NCBI GenBank assembly: GCA_045640985.1
Contig: JAZUFZ010000020.1
Location: 1-44,565, forward strand
DNA: 44,565 bases
Origin: Colimorpha sp045640985
GTDB lineage: Bacteria > Bacteroidota > Bacteroidia > Bacteroidales > P3
Direction of reading: 5' to 3'
The translations under genes were made by a program, and so were the position numbers. Below the pieces are notes generated by a model that saw only the letters and a list, made by a program, of their open reading frames with translations, was not told the DNA's origin and ran no database searches. The stretch's first letter is position 1. The number at the start of each line of letters is the position of its first letter. Positions 8,244 through 17,660 of this stretch are shown here, one piece after another.

Positions 8244-9171
8244 CATCTTTATCATCAATTGGAATATACGTTGCTTTTATCATTTTTTTGGATGAGGAAC
8301 CAAAGATGCCGATTCCGCCTTTGATATTGCTATAGACCTGAACCGGCTCAGCAAATATTGCCATCATAGATGAGGCTGACCATACCGTGGAAAGATACTT
8401 GGCAGTCTCATTTGAATAGGTAGAAACCCTCACAAAATAATCACGCTGCAAAAGTCCTGTCGTATCGACTATAGGCATCGTAAGCAACAACACATCCTTG
8501 GATGGCGTATTGAAATAGGCATCCGAGAGCAGAACCTCTGAAGCCATAGCGGCATTGTTGATTCCGGGAGAGGTTGTGTCTCCGGCCTCATTCAGACCGA
8601 GATATGCAAACATGGAAGTCTGGATAGTATCTACAGCCTCTACAGTATCGTATGCTGGGCATTGTATATGTTCATAAAGCTGGATTCTATAGTATTCCCG
8701 TTCATCTACCGGATCATCCAGCTGAAACCTTATATCATACATATCCATCATGTGAACAAATGCAAATTCCCTGGATCTGGAAAAGCGGACATTACTCATC
8801 TGCGGACTTGAAACCACACGCGTCCCAGCGCTCACATTATTCCACCCAGGAATTGCCGCCTCAAACCAGATACTATCCCCTGCATGAGGTTTCATATTGA
8901 AGCAATAATTTCCATTAGAAACAGCATCTGGGGAATATTCCGTGCCGTTGATCCAAAGATGAAGGTCGGCATTGTCAATTGTCTGCACAGGGCCATTGTC
9001 GAGAAAGAATTGCGTAAAGGCAAGATTTATGCAGATGTTACTATCCGGATCGAGCTGTGACATCACCACTACATGACGTTCACCCTCATGGCCTGTAAAA
9101 TCGATTTCTTTCTTACAGCCTTCCAGCATCAGCAAGAGTATGACACCAGCGCTCAGAAATATATTTTTCAT
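8221..9171 (-). CDS. DUF4249 lipoprotein, partner of the TonB receptor at 9183
   Basis: About 316 residues starting at MKNIFLSAG (an ATG two codons upstream is also possible). The lipobox is LEGC at about residue 19, so it is an outer-membrane-associated lipoprotein. The sequence pattern after the Cys (EIDFTG, then VVVMSQLDPDSNICINLAFT) and the repeated beta-rich segments match DUF4249, a Bacteroidota family encoded next to TonB-dependent receptors. It probably forms a surface-exposed lid or ligand-binding partner of the receptor, by analogy with SusD; this is inference. The end VQVYSNIKGGIGIFG is almost the same as VQVYNNIENGIGILG in the paralogue at 11620-12615, which shows that the two arose by duplication. 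Confidence 0.88.
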   Translation of the reverse strand: MKNIFLSAGVILLLMLEGCKKEIDFTGHEGERHVVVMSQLDPDSNICINLAFTQFFLDNGPVQTIDNADLHLWINGTEYSPDAVSNGNYCFNMKPHAGDSIWFEAAIPGWNNVSAGTRVVSSPQMSNVRFSRSREFAFVHMMDMYDIRFQLDDPVDEREYYRIQLYEHIQCPAYDTVEAVDTIQTSMFAYLGLNEAGDTTSPGINNAAMASEVLLSDAYFNTPSKDVLLLTMPIVDTTGLLQRDYFVRVSTYSNETAKYLSTVWSASSMMAIFAEPVQVYSNIKGGIGIFGSSSKKMIKATYIPIDDKDDESTHNR

Positions 9172-9182
9172 ATTCATAACCG

Positions 9183-11612
9183 TTAAAATCTAAACATATA
9201 GGATATACTTGGAAGAATCGGGAAGATTGAAAGCTGCATCAGCTTCTTGTTGTCGTCCAATCCCAGAGATGAACTCTGATATATCAGATACGGATTCTGG
9301 TGATTGTAGAGATTATACACACTGATGCTCCAAGTTCTCAAACCATGTTTTTTCTGTTTGTGGAAATTCACACCGGCATCCATTCTGTGATATGCCGGCA
9401 GTCGGTAATTATTGCGGGATTCCATATAGCCAACTGACAGAGGTTCTTCCGTGATAACCGGATTTCCGTATTCATCCAGCGTAATCGTTGTGCTACCCGT
9501 CGGATCTACAATATTCTGAGTCATAAGTGTGGCAGTATTGCCTGTACTGTAAACCCAGGTCACACTACAGTCAAAATTCTTGTTAGGCTTATATGTGATC
9601 ACGATACTGAGGTCATGACGACGGTCATATTTTGCAGGAAATACACGGCCTTGATTCAAGACCTGCCCTTCTCTATCAAAAAGCCTTTCAGACTTGCTCC
9701 AGGTATAGCCTACCCATCCGGTCCACTTGCCTACGCTCTTTTGGGCAAGAAGTTCTACTCCGTACGACCATCCGTCACCCATACACACTTTGCTTTCCCA
9801 GCTTTCGGTACTTCCGAAGAGGCTGGTGCCTTCCTTATATTCCAAGAGATTGGTCATTCGCTTATAATAGCCTTCCAATGAGAAATCCACGGTATTTTTC
9901 CAACTGTAAAACACGCCTGCGGCTATCTGGTTCGAGGTCATCGGCTTCACCTTGTTCGTCACCGGAACCCACAAATCGGTAGGCAGACTCACGCTGCTGT
10001 TACTTAAAAGATGCAAGTATTGTGTCATACAGGCATACCCTATCTTCATTGACCAGGCATCATTCAGTAAAAAACGCCCGCTCACCCTGGGTTGAAGACT
10101 CGGATAAAAAGAATTGCGAACCTTAAATCCCGTGCAGTTCAATCCCGCATTAACTTTCACATAATCCGATATCGACCAGTCATCCTCGATAAACCCCATA
10201 ATTTCATGAGCGTTGATTACAAACCCGCCAATAGTGGTATCAATATCATAACCTTCATTACCGAGATTATCTCCTGAAGTCAATTGTGTAGAAAGCACCT
10301 CAGGCTTGAAAGTATGGTATATATAGTTCACGCCGAACTTCATATTGTGGTTCGGATTAAGCGTATAGTCGAAATCAACTCTACCTGTAAGGTCGTTTAT
10401 TCCAGAATTATAATCCATGCTCATATCGAACATCGTAGTCTCTTCATTGATGGTATAATGCTGTTCTGTACCAAAAAGTACATAGTTACGATACCGGGTA
10501 TAGGATCCGCTTACATTCATGAAAAGTTTGGGCGTAATCACATAATTCCACCTTAATGAGCCAACAATATTACCCCAGTGATAACCGAACTTCAAATAAT
10601 CATCCTGATACATATATGCGGTTACGATGTTTCCCATCTGAAGTTTGGAATACATCTCATCATCGCCCATATAATAGCTGGCATACAGGCGGCTCCGGTC
10701 ACTGAACTTATGCGTTACTTTAGCATTGATATCATAAAAGTAATATCCGACATTCACATCTTTACCGCTTTGGTCGAGCAGTCTTGGTATGATGGGTTGC
10801 AGTACAAAATCCCCGTAGGTCCTGCGTGCCGAAAGACTAAAGGTGGTCTTTTCCTTTACAATGGGTCCTTCTACCGCTATCTTCGCCGAAATCAGCCCCA
10901 CACTCACATTGCCATGATATTCTTTATCATTTCCGTTATTGGTGGTTATATCCAGAACGCTGCTCAATCTGCCTCCGAATCGTGCTGGGAAACTACCCTT
11001 ATAGAGCGTTACATTTTTTACGGCGTCGCTGTTGAACGCCGAGAAGAAGCCTCCGGAATGGCTTACATTATATACAGGTACACCGTCTAACAGAAAGAGA
11101 TTTTCATCAGGTCCTCCGCCTCTCACGTACATACCCGACTGACCTTCGCTTCCACTCTGCACGCCAGGAAGAAGCTGCAGCGCCTTCAGGACATCCGCCT
11201 CCCCGAACATCACCGGAACCGCCTGCAATTGTTCTACGGGCATTTCGATAGCACTCATCTGCGAAGATTTTACCCCGTTTACCTTTTCAGCTGTTATGAC
11301 GACCTCCTGCAAATCGGTCGAGGAAGACAGCGCAACATTGTATTCCTCATTGGATGCCAGATAAAAATTCTTCTTTGCCGACTGGTATCCGATATAGGAA
11401 ACCTTGAGTTGCACACTGTCCTTTTTAAGCGTCAGGGAATATCTGCCATACGCATTGGTTACAGTACCTTTCCCACTGTGTCCATCTACGATTGTAGCAC
11501 CAATCAACGTTTCTCCTGTCTGCTTATCTGTTATGGTTCCGCTTATGGTATAATTCTGGGCATGTAACCCAAAACCCGCCATCAGTAACCACAACACTAT
11601 ATATTTCTTCAT
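9183..11612 (-). CDS. TonB-dependent outer-membrane receptor with carboxypeptidase-regulatory N-domain
   Basis: An 809-residue receptor. It has a signal peptide (residues 1-18, ending LHAQ), then a CarboxypepD_reg-like domain with NYTISGTITDKQTGETLIGA, a plug domain with SQMSAIEMPVEQLQAVPVMF and LFLLDGVPVYNVSHSGGFFS, and a long C-terminal beta-barrel rich in aromatic residues ending in a terminal Phe (ISYMFRF), as required for BAM-dependent insertion. It imports an unknown ligand using TonB energy. It pairs with the DUF4249 lipoprotein downstream and is about as long as, and very similar to, the receptor at 12621-15026. Substrate cannot be read from the sequence; no SusD, glycosidase or sensor gene is adjacent. 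Confidence 0.94.
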   Translation of the reverse strand: MKKYIVLWLLMAGFGLHAQNYTISGTITDKQTGETLIGATIVDGHSGKGTVTNAYGRYSLTLKKDSVQLKVSYIGYQSAKKNFYLASNEEYNVALSSSTDLQEVVITAEKVNGVKSSQMSAIEMPVEQLQAVPVMFGEADVLKALQLLPGVQSGSEGQSGMYVRGGGPDENLFLLDGVPVYNVSHSGGFFSAFNSDAVKNVTLYKGSFPARFGGRLSSVLDITTNNGNDKEYHGNVSVGLISAKIAVEGPIVKEKTTFSLSARRTYGDFVLQPIIPRLLDQSGKDVNVGYYFYDINAKVTHKFSDRSRLYASYYMGDDEMYSKLQMGNIVTAYMYQDDYLKFGYHWGNIVGSLRWNYVITPKLFMNVSGSYTRYRNYVLFGTEQHYTINEETTMFDMSMDYNSGINDLTGRVDFDYTLNPNHNMKFGVNYIYHTFKPEVLSTQLTSGDNLGNEGYDIDTTIGGFVINAHEIMGFIEDDWSISDYVKVNAGLNCTGFKVRNSFYPSLQPRVSGRFLLNDAWSMKIGYACMTQYLHLLSNSSVSLPTDLWVPVTNKVKPMTSNQIAAGVFYSWKNTVDFSLEGYYKRMTNLLEYKEGTSLFGSTESWESKVCMGDGWSYGVELLAQKSVGKWTGWVGYTWSKSERLFDREGQVLNQGRVFPAKYDRRHDLSIVITYKPNKNFDCSVTWVYSTGNTATLMTQNIVDPTGSTTITLDEYGNPVITEEPLSVGYMESRNNYRLPAYHRMDAGVNFHKQKKHGLRTWSISVYNLYNHQNPYLIYQSSSLGLDDNKKLMQLSIFPILPSISYMFRF

Positions 11613-11619
11613 TATATTG

Positions 11620-12615
11620 TTATTTTGCGTTTGTCATATAATCATAATCATTCTGATACACATACTGCGCCAGCCGGTACTGCTTCACAGATACCCCACC
11701 AAGAATTCCTATACCATTTTCAATATTGTTGTAAACCTGCACTGCCTCACCGAACAGTTCATCCAAATCGTTGAAACTTCTGGTCGTCATCAGATAACGA
11801 TACATATCTTCCGAAAGCGAAGCCACCTCAAGAATCAACTCCGCATAGGAATCATCCTCCCCGGGAGTTCCTTCTTCGTAATTATACGACCAGTAATTAT
11901 AGAAACTCAATTCTATATTATGAGCCTGCCCGTTAATCTTTTCGTCTGTAAAGAACAAGTCTTCGCCCTCAAATGTCGTTCCCATTCCGCCTATCATGCT
12001 GATGACATCGGTCTGGTTTACCAACAGCATATCTTCACATGTGAAATACTCATCAGAAATATAATCATAATAACCATATTCACTCTCATGACGCCTTATC
12101 CGGACCCAATAATAATTATGTTCATCTGCCGGATCATTCAGCACAAATCGGATTTTCATTTCCCGGTCCCCATACTGATCCATGACCGTTGTGGTATCCA
12201 CACTTGTGATTGCTGGCTTATGGGGTACGACTGTCTGAGCTGTTACCGGTTCATGTCCCGGCACAGTAACTTTCAGTTTCAGCGTATCGCCTTCCTCAAC
12301 TTTACGGTCAAAGCGATACCAGCCCGGGCCGGACCAGGGGTCCGTCGGTGTCTCACCAGCAGCGGCTCCAGCCACTTCCTCTCCGTTGAACCACATGCGA
12401 CAGTCTGCATCGGTCACTCTGGGCACGTCTTCCCCGTCAGACAAGAAAAACTTGCTCATTGTTACTTCCACCCATACAGAATCGCCTTCCACAGCCTTGC
12501 AGTTCACTACTACCAGAGGTTCCTGATCTTCGATATCAAATTCCACTACTTTCTCGCAACCGGTTGCCATCAGCACCAGTCCTAAGCAGAGTCTTACAAT
12601 ATGTTTCATTTTCAT
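11620..12615 (-). CDS. DUF4249 lipoprotein, partner of the TonB receptor at 12621
   Basis: A 331-residue lipoprotein (329 if the second Met is the start) with lipobox ATGC followed by EKVVEFDIEDQEPLVVVNC. It is the paralogue of the 8221-9171 protein; both share the early E-x-x-V/I-x-F pattern, a central NDPADEHNYYWVR segment (DDPVDEREYYRIQ in the other) and the GIGI(L/F)G C-terminal block. The start is 5 bases after the receptor stop, and the next receptor begins 7 bases after this gene, so all four genes form one transcript. The expected location is the outer membrane, associated with the receptor. The role is inferred from pairing, not known. Confidence 0.88.
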   Translation of the reverse strand: MKMKHIVRLCLGLVLMATGCEKVVEFDIEDQEPLVVVNCKAVEGDSVWVEVTMSKFFLSDGEDVPRVTDADCRMWFNGEEVAGAAAGETPTDPWSGPGWYRFDRKVEEGDTLKLKVTVPGHEPVTAQTVVPHKPAITSVDTTTVMDQYGDREMKIRFVLNDPADEHNYYWVRIRRHESEYGYYDYISDEYFTCEDMLLVNQTDVISMIGGMGTTFEGEDLFFTDEKINGQAHNIELSFYNYWSYNYEEGTPGEDDSYAELILEVASLSEDMYRYLMTTRSFNDLDELFGEAVQVYNNIENGIGILGGVSVKQYRLAQYVYQNDYDYMTNAK

Positions 12616-12620
12616 AATCG

Positions 12621-15026
12621 TTAAAATTTATAGATATAAGAAAGGCTTGGCAGTATCGGGAATATCGAAAGCTGCACTAAAGCCGAACCATAATGCACTC
12701 CGTCATAATTATAATGATAGTTGTCACTTTGATAGATGATAAACGGGTTCTGACGGTTATATAAGTTATACACGCTCACGCTCCAGGTTCTCACGCCATG
12801 TTTCTTTTGCTTGTGGAAATTCACACTCACGTCCATTCTGTGGTAGGCAGGCATACGGAAGTTGTTGCGGCTTTCCACATAATCGAGCTGGTAATATCCA
12901 TAATCTCCTGAATGTTCCTCATTATACCGCTGCAACGCCAGCGTAGTGGCGTTACCTGTATTGTACACCCAGGTAAGACTACAGTCGAACTTTTTGTTGG
13001 GTTTATACATTAGAACGATGCTGACATCATGTCTGCGGTCATATTTTGCGGGGAATACTCTTCCCTGGTTGAGTTCCTCGCCGGGGCGGTCAAACCTGCG
13101 TTCGGTCTTGCTCCAGGTATAGCCTATCCAACCCGTAAAGTCGCCCAGCGTTTTCTGCGCCAGAAACTCCACGCCGTAGGCCCAGCCGTCACCCATACAT
13201 ACCTTGTCTTCCCAGCCGAGAGAGCTTCCGAAAAACGATGCGCCGTCCTTATATTCCATCAGGTTTGACATACTCTTATAGTATCCTTCCACCGAAAGAT
13301 CTACTATGTTTTTTAGGTTGTAGAATACGCCCACCGCCACTTGATGGGCATTCATCGGTGCAATTCTTGCTGTTACCGGAACCCATAAATCCGTGGGCAG
13401 ATTGATGCTGGTATTGCTCAACAGGTGCATATACTGCGTCATATAGGAATAGCCGGCTTTTATAGAGAGATCATCACTCAAAAGCCATCTGCCGCTCAAC
13501 CGCGGCTGCACGCTTGGATAGAACTTTCCCTGTACCCCGAAGCCGCTCAGCAGCACTCCGCCATTCAGTTTCAGACTCTCACTCAGACTCCAATCATCTT
13601 CAATATACCCGTTCAGCTCCGTGGCGCGTATTTTCTGCATTCCTATCGTGGTGTCCATATTGGTATATGTTCCATCGTAATCTTCCTCCATCTTCACGCC
13701 GAATGTTTCTGGCGAGAACAGATGATAGGTCACGTTGCCTCCGAACTTGACCGCGTGGTCGTTGTTGGGCGCATAATCAAAATCTGCTCTTCCCGTGATA
13801 TCCCTGATTCCCGACTTATACGACATCTCGGCCATCTCATACGTATAATCATCGCCATACCAGCTTTCAATTTCCTCACCTAAGGAAATATTGTTTCTGT
13901 AACGGGTATATGAACCGCTTAAATTCATAAATAACTTGGGGTTCAACTCATAGTTCCACCGTATCGACCCGACAAGGTTACCCCATTTATATTTCATACT
14001 CATGAATTCGTTATAGTCGTTAGCATACAGCAACCCGCTGCGTGTCTTGATTCTGAAATACACATCATCATCCCCGGAATAGAAGGAGGCATACAGGCGG
14101 CTTTTGTTGCTGAACTTATGGGTCACCTTGGCATTAAGGTCATAAAAATAATACCCGACGTTGGTTTTCAGACCTTCCGCCAGTCCTACCATGGAGACAA
14201 ACGGCTGTATCAGCACATCTCCGTAGGTCCTGCGTGCCGAAAGGCTGAAGGTGGTCTTTTCCTTCACAATGGGGCCTTCTACCGACACTTTGGCGGAAAT
14301 CAGTCCCACACTTACGTTGCCATGATATTCTTTATCGTTGCCGTTATTCGTGGTTATATCCAGCACACTGCTCAACCGTCCGCCAAAATGTGCGGGGAAA
14401 CTGCCTTTATACAGCGTCACATTCTTAATGGCATCACTGTTGAATGCCGAAAAGAACCCGCCTAAATGATTCACATTATATAGCGGAACCCCATCCAACA
14501 GGAACAGATTCTCGTCGGGGCCTCCGCCTCTCACATACATACCGCTCATCCCTTCCGTACCACTCTGCACGCCCGGCAGCAGCTGCAGGGCTTTCAGTAC
14601 GTCAGCCTCGCCGAATATCACCGGTACCGACCTCAACTGTTCTACCGGTACTTCAATGGCGCTCATCTGTGAAGACTTATGGCCGGTGATACGGTCGGCA
14701 GTAATCACCACCTCCTCAAGACTCGTGGCTGGGTCCATTGCATAATCGCGGCGGTCTCCATTCCCGGAAATGCTATCCCATATCGTCTTATAGCCTACGT
14801 AAGAAACCCTGAGCACCACCTCTCCGCCTGGTAGGGTCAGAGAGTAATATCCGTATGAATTTGTGATGGTTCCCTTTCCGCTGTTTTTGTCCATCACGGT
14901 AGCGCCTATCAGGGTCTCACCCGTTACCTTGTCGGTAACAGTACCGCTCACGGTAAATGTCTGCGCTATACCCGATATACCTGTCAGGACTGACACTAAA
15001 TAAATAAGAATCTTTTTCAGTTTCAT
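12621..15026 (-). CDS. TonB-dependent outer-membrane receptor, first of two tandem paralogues
   Basis: An 801-residue receptor with a signal peptide (1-21, ending GIAQ), a carboxypeptidase-regulatory-like domain (FTVSGTVTDKVTGETLIGA), a plug domain with SQMSAIEVPVEQLRSVPVIF and LFLLDGVPLYNVNHLGGFFS, and a beta-barrel ending in YIYKF. The plug and early barrel are nearly identical to the receptor at 9183-11612 over long stretches, for example NNGNDKEYHGNVSVGLISAK and EKTTFSLSARRTYGD in both, while extracellular-loop regions differ. That is the pattern of duplication followed by divergence of ligand-binding loops. It is the first gene of the operon; a -7 element lies about 110 bases upstream. 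Confidence 0.94.
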   Translation of the reverse strand: MKLKKILIYLVSVLTGISGIAQTFTVSGTVTDKVTGETLIGATVMDKNSGKGTITNSYGYYSLTLPGGEVVLRVSYVGYKTIWDSISGNGDRRDYAMDPATSLEEVVITADRITGHKSSQMSAIEVPVEQLRSVPVIFGEADVLKALQLLPGVQSGTEGMSGMYVRGGGPDENLFLLDGVPLYNVNHLGGFFSAFNSDAIKNVTLYKGSFPAHFGGRLSSVLDITTNNGNDKEYHGNVSVGLISAKVSVEGPIVKEKTTFSLSARRTYGDVLIQPFVSMVGLAEGLKTNVGYYFYDLNAKVTHKFSNKSRLYASFYSGDDDVYFRIKTRSGLLYANDYNEFMSMKYKWGNLVGSIRWNYELNPKLFMNLSGSYTRYRNNISLGEEIESWYGDDYTYEMAEMSYKSGIRDITGRADFDYAPNNDHAVKFGGNVTYHLFSPETFGVKMEEDYDGTYTNMDTTIGMQKIRATELNGYIEDDWSLSESLKLNGGVLLSGFGVQGKFYPSVQPRLSGRWLLSDDLSIKAGYSYMTQYMHLLSNTSINLPTDLWVPVTARIAPMNAHQVAVGVFYNLKNIVDLSVEGYYKSMSNLMEYKDGASFFGSSLGWEDKVCMGDGWAYGVEFLAQKTLGDFTGWIGYTWSKTERRFDRPGEELNQGRVFPAKYDRRHDVSIVLMYKPNKKFDCSLTWVYNTGNATTLALQRYNEEHSGDYGYYQLDYVESRNNFRMPAYHRMDVSVNFHKQKKHGVRTWSVSVYNLYNRQNPFIIYQSDNYHYNYDGVHYGSALVQLSIFPILPSLSYIYKF

Positions 15027-15136
15027 GGATTTCTTTAGATTTATGCTGATGAAAGCCTGCCGAATATCTGTTCAATCTGTTATTCTTCAATATATTATAA
15101 TCGACCGAATACTTTCATTCATTTTTTTTCATTGTG

Positions 15137-15166
15137 CAAAGATACACAAAAAAAAGCATTCCGCCA
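15137..15166 (-). promoter_or_regulatory. Promoter of the tandem receptor operon
   Basis: Minus-strand TATCTTTG (15137-15144) preceded, 19 bases upstream, by a partial -33 box (TTG, 15164-15166). It lies about 110 bases before the start of the first receptor gene and reads towards it. Confidence 0.65.
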
Positions 15167-15230
15167 ATATAAAAAAACTTAATTTCCTAAAAAAATCAAA
15201 GAGCAGCCTTTTCATTTCAATTTTTTTTGG

Positions 15231-15238
15231 TAATTTTG
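15231..15238 (+). promoter_or_regulatory. -7 promoter element of the DUF4831 gene
   Basis: TAATTTTG on the plus strand matches TAnnTTTG. It implies a 5' leader of about 40 bases before the ATG at 15287. The -33 box is poor (T-rich, no TTTG). Confidence 0.55.
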
Positions 15239-15286
15239 CAGTCTCAACAATTCCCGGTTCGCTATTCTCAATTCGCAAATATTATA

Positions 15287-16489
15287 ATGTATATCAAGAA
15301 ATTAATTAATAAATTCCGTCCGCTGGGACAAAGGGCAATTCTCTCTTTACTGTTCGCTGTTCTGTGCGCTTCCTGTTCCCGCTATTCCGTCTATTCGGTT
15401 GATGAACGGCCCCGGAACAACATCGGAGGCGGAGTAGTTTATGCCTTGCCCGCCACCACTGTCCAGATAACTTTCAACTATACCTTCCGCGACCGACGTG
15501 AAGCTCCTTACGCCGATTATGCCGAAGAATTTCTCGGTCTTCAGAGCGGAACCCCTACGTTTGAACTTTCTGTGGCCGACATATCTGCGATTACCCTGCC
15601 CGACCGCAGCCAGATGTTCTATGTGGTGCCGCACAACACTTCGGTACAGGTGGAGAACCTGATGATCAGAAGCATCGGTATGGATGCGGAGCCGACCCGG
15701 AAGCCCGCGGAAGGGACTGCCCCGACAGTGCTGGCTCCTGCCGCTCCGGAAGTACCAAACTTCTATAATCTCTACGACCGGAACGACACAGTTTACACCC
15801 GCTACGATGCTCCGGGAAAGCCTTCCAAGGTACTCAGCAACAAGGATGTAAAGTCGATCCGTATGCGCGCCAGGGATGCCGCTGAAGAGATTCATTCCCT
15901 TGAGGAACGCCGGCAGGAACTTTCCTCCTTTGAATCCTCACTTTCCGGGGAGGAACTCGACAAGGCGATGCAGCAGATTCAGCAACGGATTTCCGACCTT
16001 TCCGACCTATTTATCGGCAAGCGCCGTTCCACTCAGGTTACCTATACATTTACCCCACAGCCCTTGAGCAACGGGGCAATGGGAGAAGCTACCGCTACGC
16101 TGCTTTATCTCAGCCCTGACGCCGGTATCGTGGATTCCTCCTACGCGGGAGCTGTTCCGGTTATCTGTAAGGTAACTTCACTCAACACCTTACGCGATGC
16201 GGCCCGCTTCATCAACTACCGCGCCAACGGGCACAAGTCCCCCTCACTCCGTCCGATGTCTGACGGCAAGAGCCGCCACACCCCACGCTACGGTTCCCCT
16301 GCCAGCCGAAACCTGATCCAATACCGGCTGGCTGAAAAGGCAACTGTCAGCATCATTCTCGACGGCATCGTAGTAGAAAAAGAGCTCCCGATTCTACAGT
16401 TCGGTCCCGTAATGGCACTCCCGAAATCCACCCGACAGGCACTCTTCGACACCCATACCGGCGCACTTCTATACAGCAAAGCAAGATGA
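15287..16489 (+). CDS. DUF4831 family lipoprotein
   Basis: A 400-residue protein from the ATG at 15287, chosen because the longer frame would start inside the -7 promoter element and because MYIKKLINKFRPLGQRA leads directly into a hydrophobic export signal with lipobox CASC. The mature part has ALPATTVQITFNYTF and a middle segment of charged helix with ERRQELSSFESSLSGEELDK. This matches the Bacteroidota DUF4831 family, whose function is unknown. Localisation to the envelope as a lipoprotein is expected. The stop overlaps the RNase Z start (ATGATG/TGA), so the two genes are translationally coupled. Confidence 0.85.
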   Translation: MYIKKLINKFRPLGQRAILSLLFAVLCASCSRYSVYSVDERPRNNIGGGVVYALPATTVQITFNYTFRDRREAPYADYAEEFLGLQSGTPTFELSVADISAITLPDRSQMFYVVPHNTSVQVENLMIRSIGMDAEPTRKPAEGTAPTVLAPAAPEVPNFYNLYDRNDTVYTRYDAPGKPSKVLSNKDVKSIRMRARDAAEEIHSLEERRQELSSFESSLSGEELDKAMQQIQQRISDLSDLFIGKRRSTQVTYTFTPQPLSNGAMGEATATLLYLSPDAGIVDSSYAGAVPVICKVTSLNTLRDAARFINYRANGHKSPSLRPMSDGKSRHTPRYGSPASRNLIQYRLAEKATVSIILDGIVVEKELPILQFGPVMALPKSTRQALFDTHTGALLYSKAR

Positions 16490-17256
16490 TGGAAATCACC
16501 ATATTAGGATGCGGAGCAGCGCTGCCCGCCCACGGCCGTCATTGCAGCGGTCAGGTAATTACCGTAGATGGCCACCGCTACATGATTGATTGCGGAGAAG
16601 GAACCCAGACCCAGCTCCGTATCGCCCACCAGAAACTCCAGTCCATGACCCGAATTTTCATTTCCCATCTCCATGGAGACCACGTCTTCGGGCTTCCCGG
16701 ACTGCTTTCCACCATGCACCTCTGCGGACGCAAAGACCCTATCGACATCTATTCGCCAAAAGGGCTTCAGGAGATACTCACCCCATTCTTCAGCGTCTGC
16801 GGGAGTCATATCGATTTTGAAGTGCGCTACCATGTCATTTCCGGAAACCAGATACTGCTTGAAGACAACAAGGTCCGGGTAACGGCTTTTCCGCTCCACC
16901 ATTCCATCGAAACCTACGGATTCTCCTTTGAAGAACTCTCCCCACGACATCCACGGCGCTACGTATATTGCAGTGACACGGGATACAACGAGGACCTCAT
17001 ACCACATCTCCTTCACGCCGACCTCGTCTGTCTCGAAAGTACGTTCACCCACAAATACGCTCCGCTCGCACTCGAAAAAGGCCACCTTACCGCACACCAG
17101 GCCGCACAGCTGGCGCAAGCCGCAGAAGTCAAGCAGCTCATGCTCACACATTTCAGCGCCCGCTACAAGGAACTGGACCCGGTTCTTGAGGAAGCCCGAG
17201 CCGTCTTTCCCAATACCATACCCGCAACCGAAGGGGAAACCCTCCGCCTGAAATAA
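16486..17256 (+). CDS. rnz: Ribonuclease Z, short form
   Basis: Metallo-beta-lactamase-fold endonuclease that trims the 3' trailer of tRNA precursors; this matters here because tRNA-Phe lacks an encoded CCA. Visible motifs are the N-terminal TILGCGAALP, MIDCGEGTQTQLR, the zinc-binding HLHGDH (61-66) with FGLPGLLST, the Asp in YCSDTGYN and the final His in LTHFSARY. At 256 residues it is about 50 shorter than the roughly 300-residue Bacteroides enzymes I know. The missing part lies between ETYGFSFEE and RRYVYCSDT, where the standard enzyme carries an extra segment. The zinc ligands are intact, so it is probably active. The start codon could be the second ATG at 16489. Confidence 0.88.
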   Translation: MMEITILGCGAALPAHGRHCSGQVITVDGHRYMIDCGEGTQTQLRIAHQKLQSMTRIFISHLHGDHVFGLPGLLSTMHLCGRKDPIDIYSPKGLQEILTPFFSVCGSHIDFEVRYHVISGNQILLEDNKVRVTAFPLHHSIETYGFSFEELSPRHPRRYVYCSDTGYNEDLIPHLLHADLVCLESTFTHKYAPLALEKGHLTAHQAAQLAQAAEVKQLMLTHFSARYKELDPVLEEARAVFPNTIPATEGETLRLK

Positions 17257-17660
17257 GCGGAAAACCCATATACAGATATAGCGGAAAGGCAGAAGCCCCC
17301 AGCCGACAACCCTTCTATGGAGAAGAAAAACGATGTCTCCTTTGTAAAGAGGCCGTTTTTCTCCTTTTTTCTCTTATCCATGAGATGAGAGTTATCCCCT
17401 TGTCTGGAAGTCTTTTATATTGGGTAACTCCCTGCTATCTTCTTTTTATCTTCTTTTTATCTTTTTTCTATCTCTTATTCTAAGGAAAGGTGATAAAAAG
17501 AAGTTAATATGGAGATAAAAAGAAGATAGAAGGGAGTTACCGCAGGAAAATGACATCCCAGGAAGGGAATTTTCTGAAATGAACCGTAGGCCGAAGAAAC
17601 GGGGAAGGCTGTGGTATGGCGGCCGAAAGAGAAAAATTTCTCGGATTGAAAAATAAGTTG
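17257..17660. other. Intergenic region with 11-bp-period repeats
   Basis: No plausible gene: minus-strand open frames here are low-complexity and lack start signals. The stretch contains the repeat described at 17423-17541 and otherwise moderate-GC spacer. Confidence 0.5.
17423..17541. repeat. 11-bp-period repeat forming a 29-bp inverted repeat
   Basis: The left arm 17423-17451 and right arm 17513-17541 are reverse complements at 28 of 29 positions. From 17437 to 17480 the left side is four 11-bp units beginning ATCTTCTTTTT; on the right, GATAAAAAGAAG recurs at 17492 and 17514, exactly 22 bases (two units) apart. The left arm starts GTAACTCCCTG, close to the GTATCTCCCTG unit of the array at 33609, so it appears to be the same repeat family. 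Confidence 0.8.
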
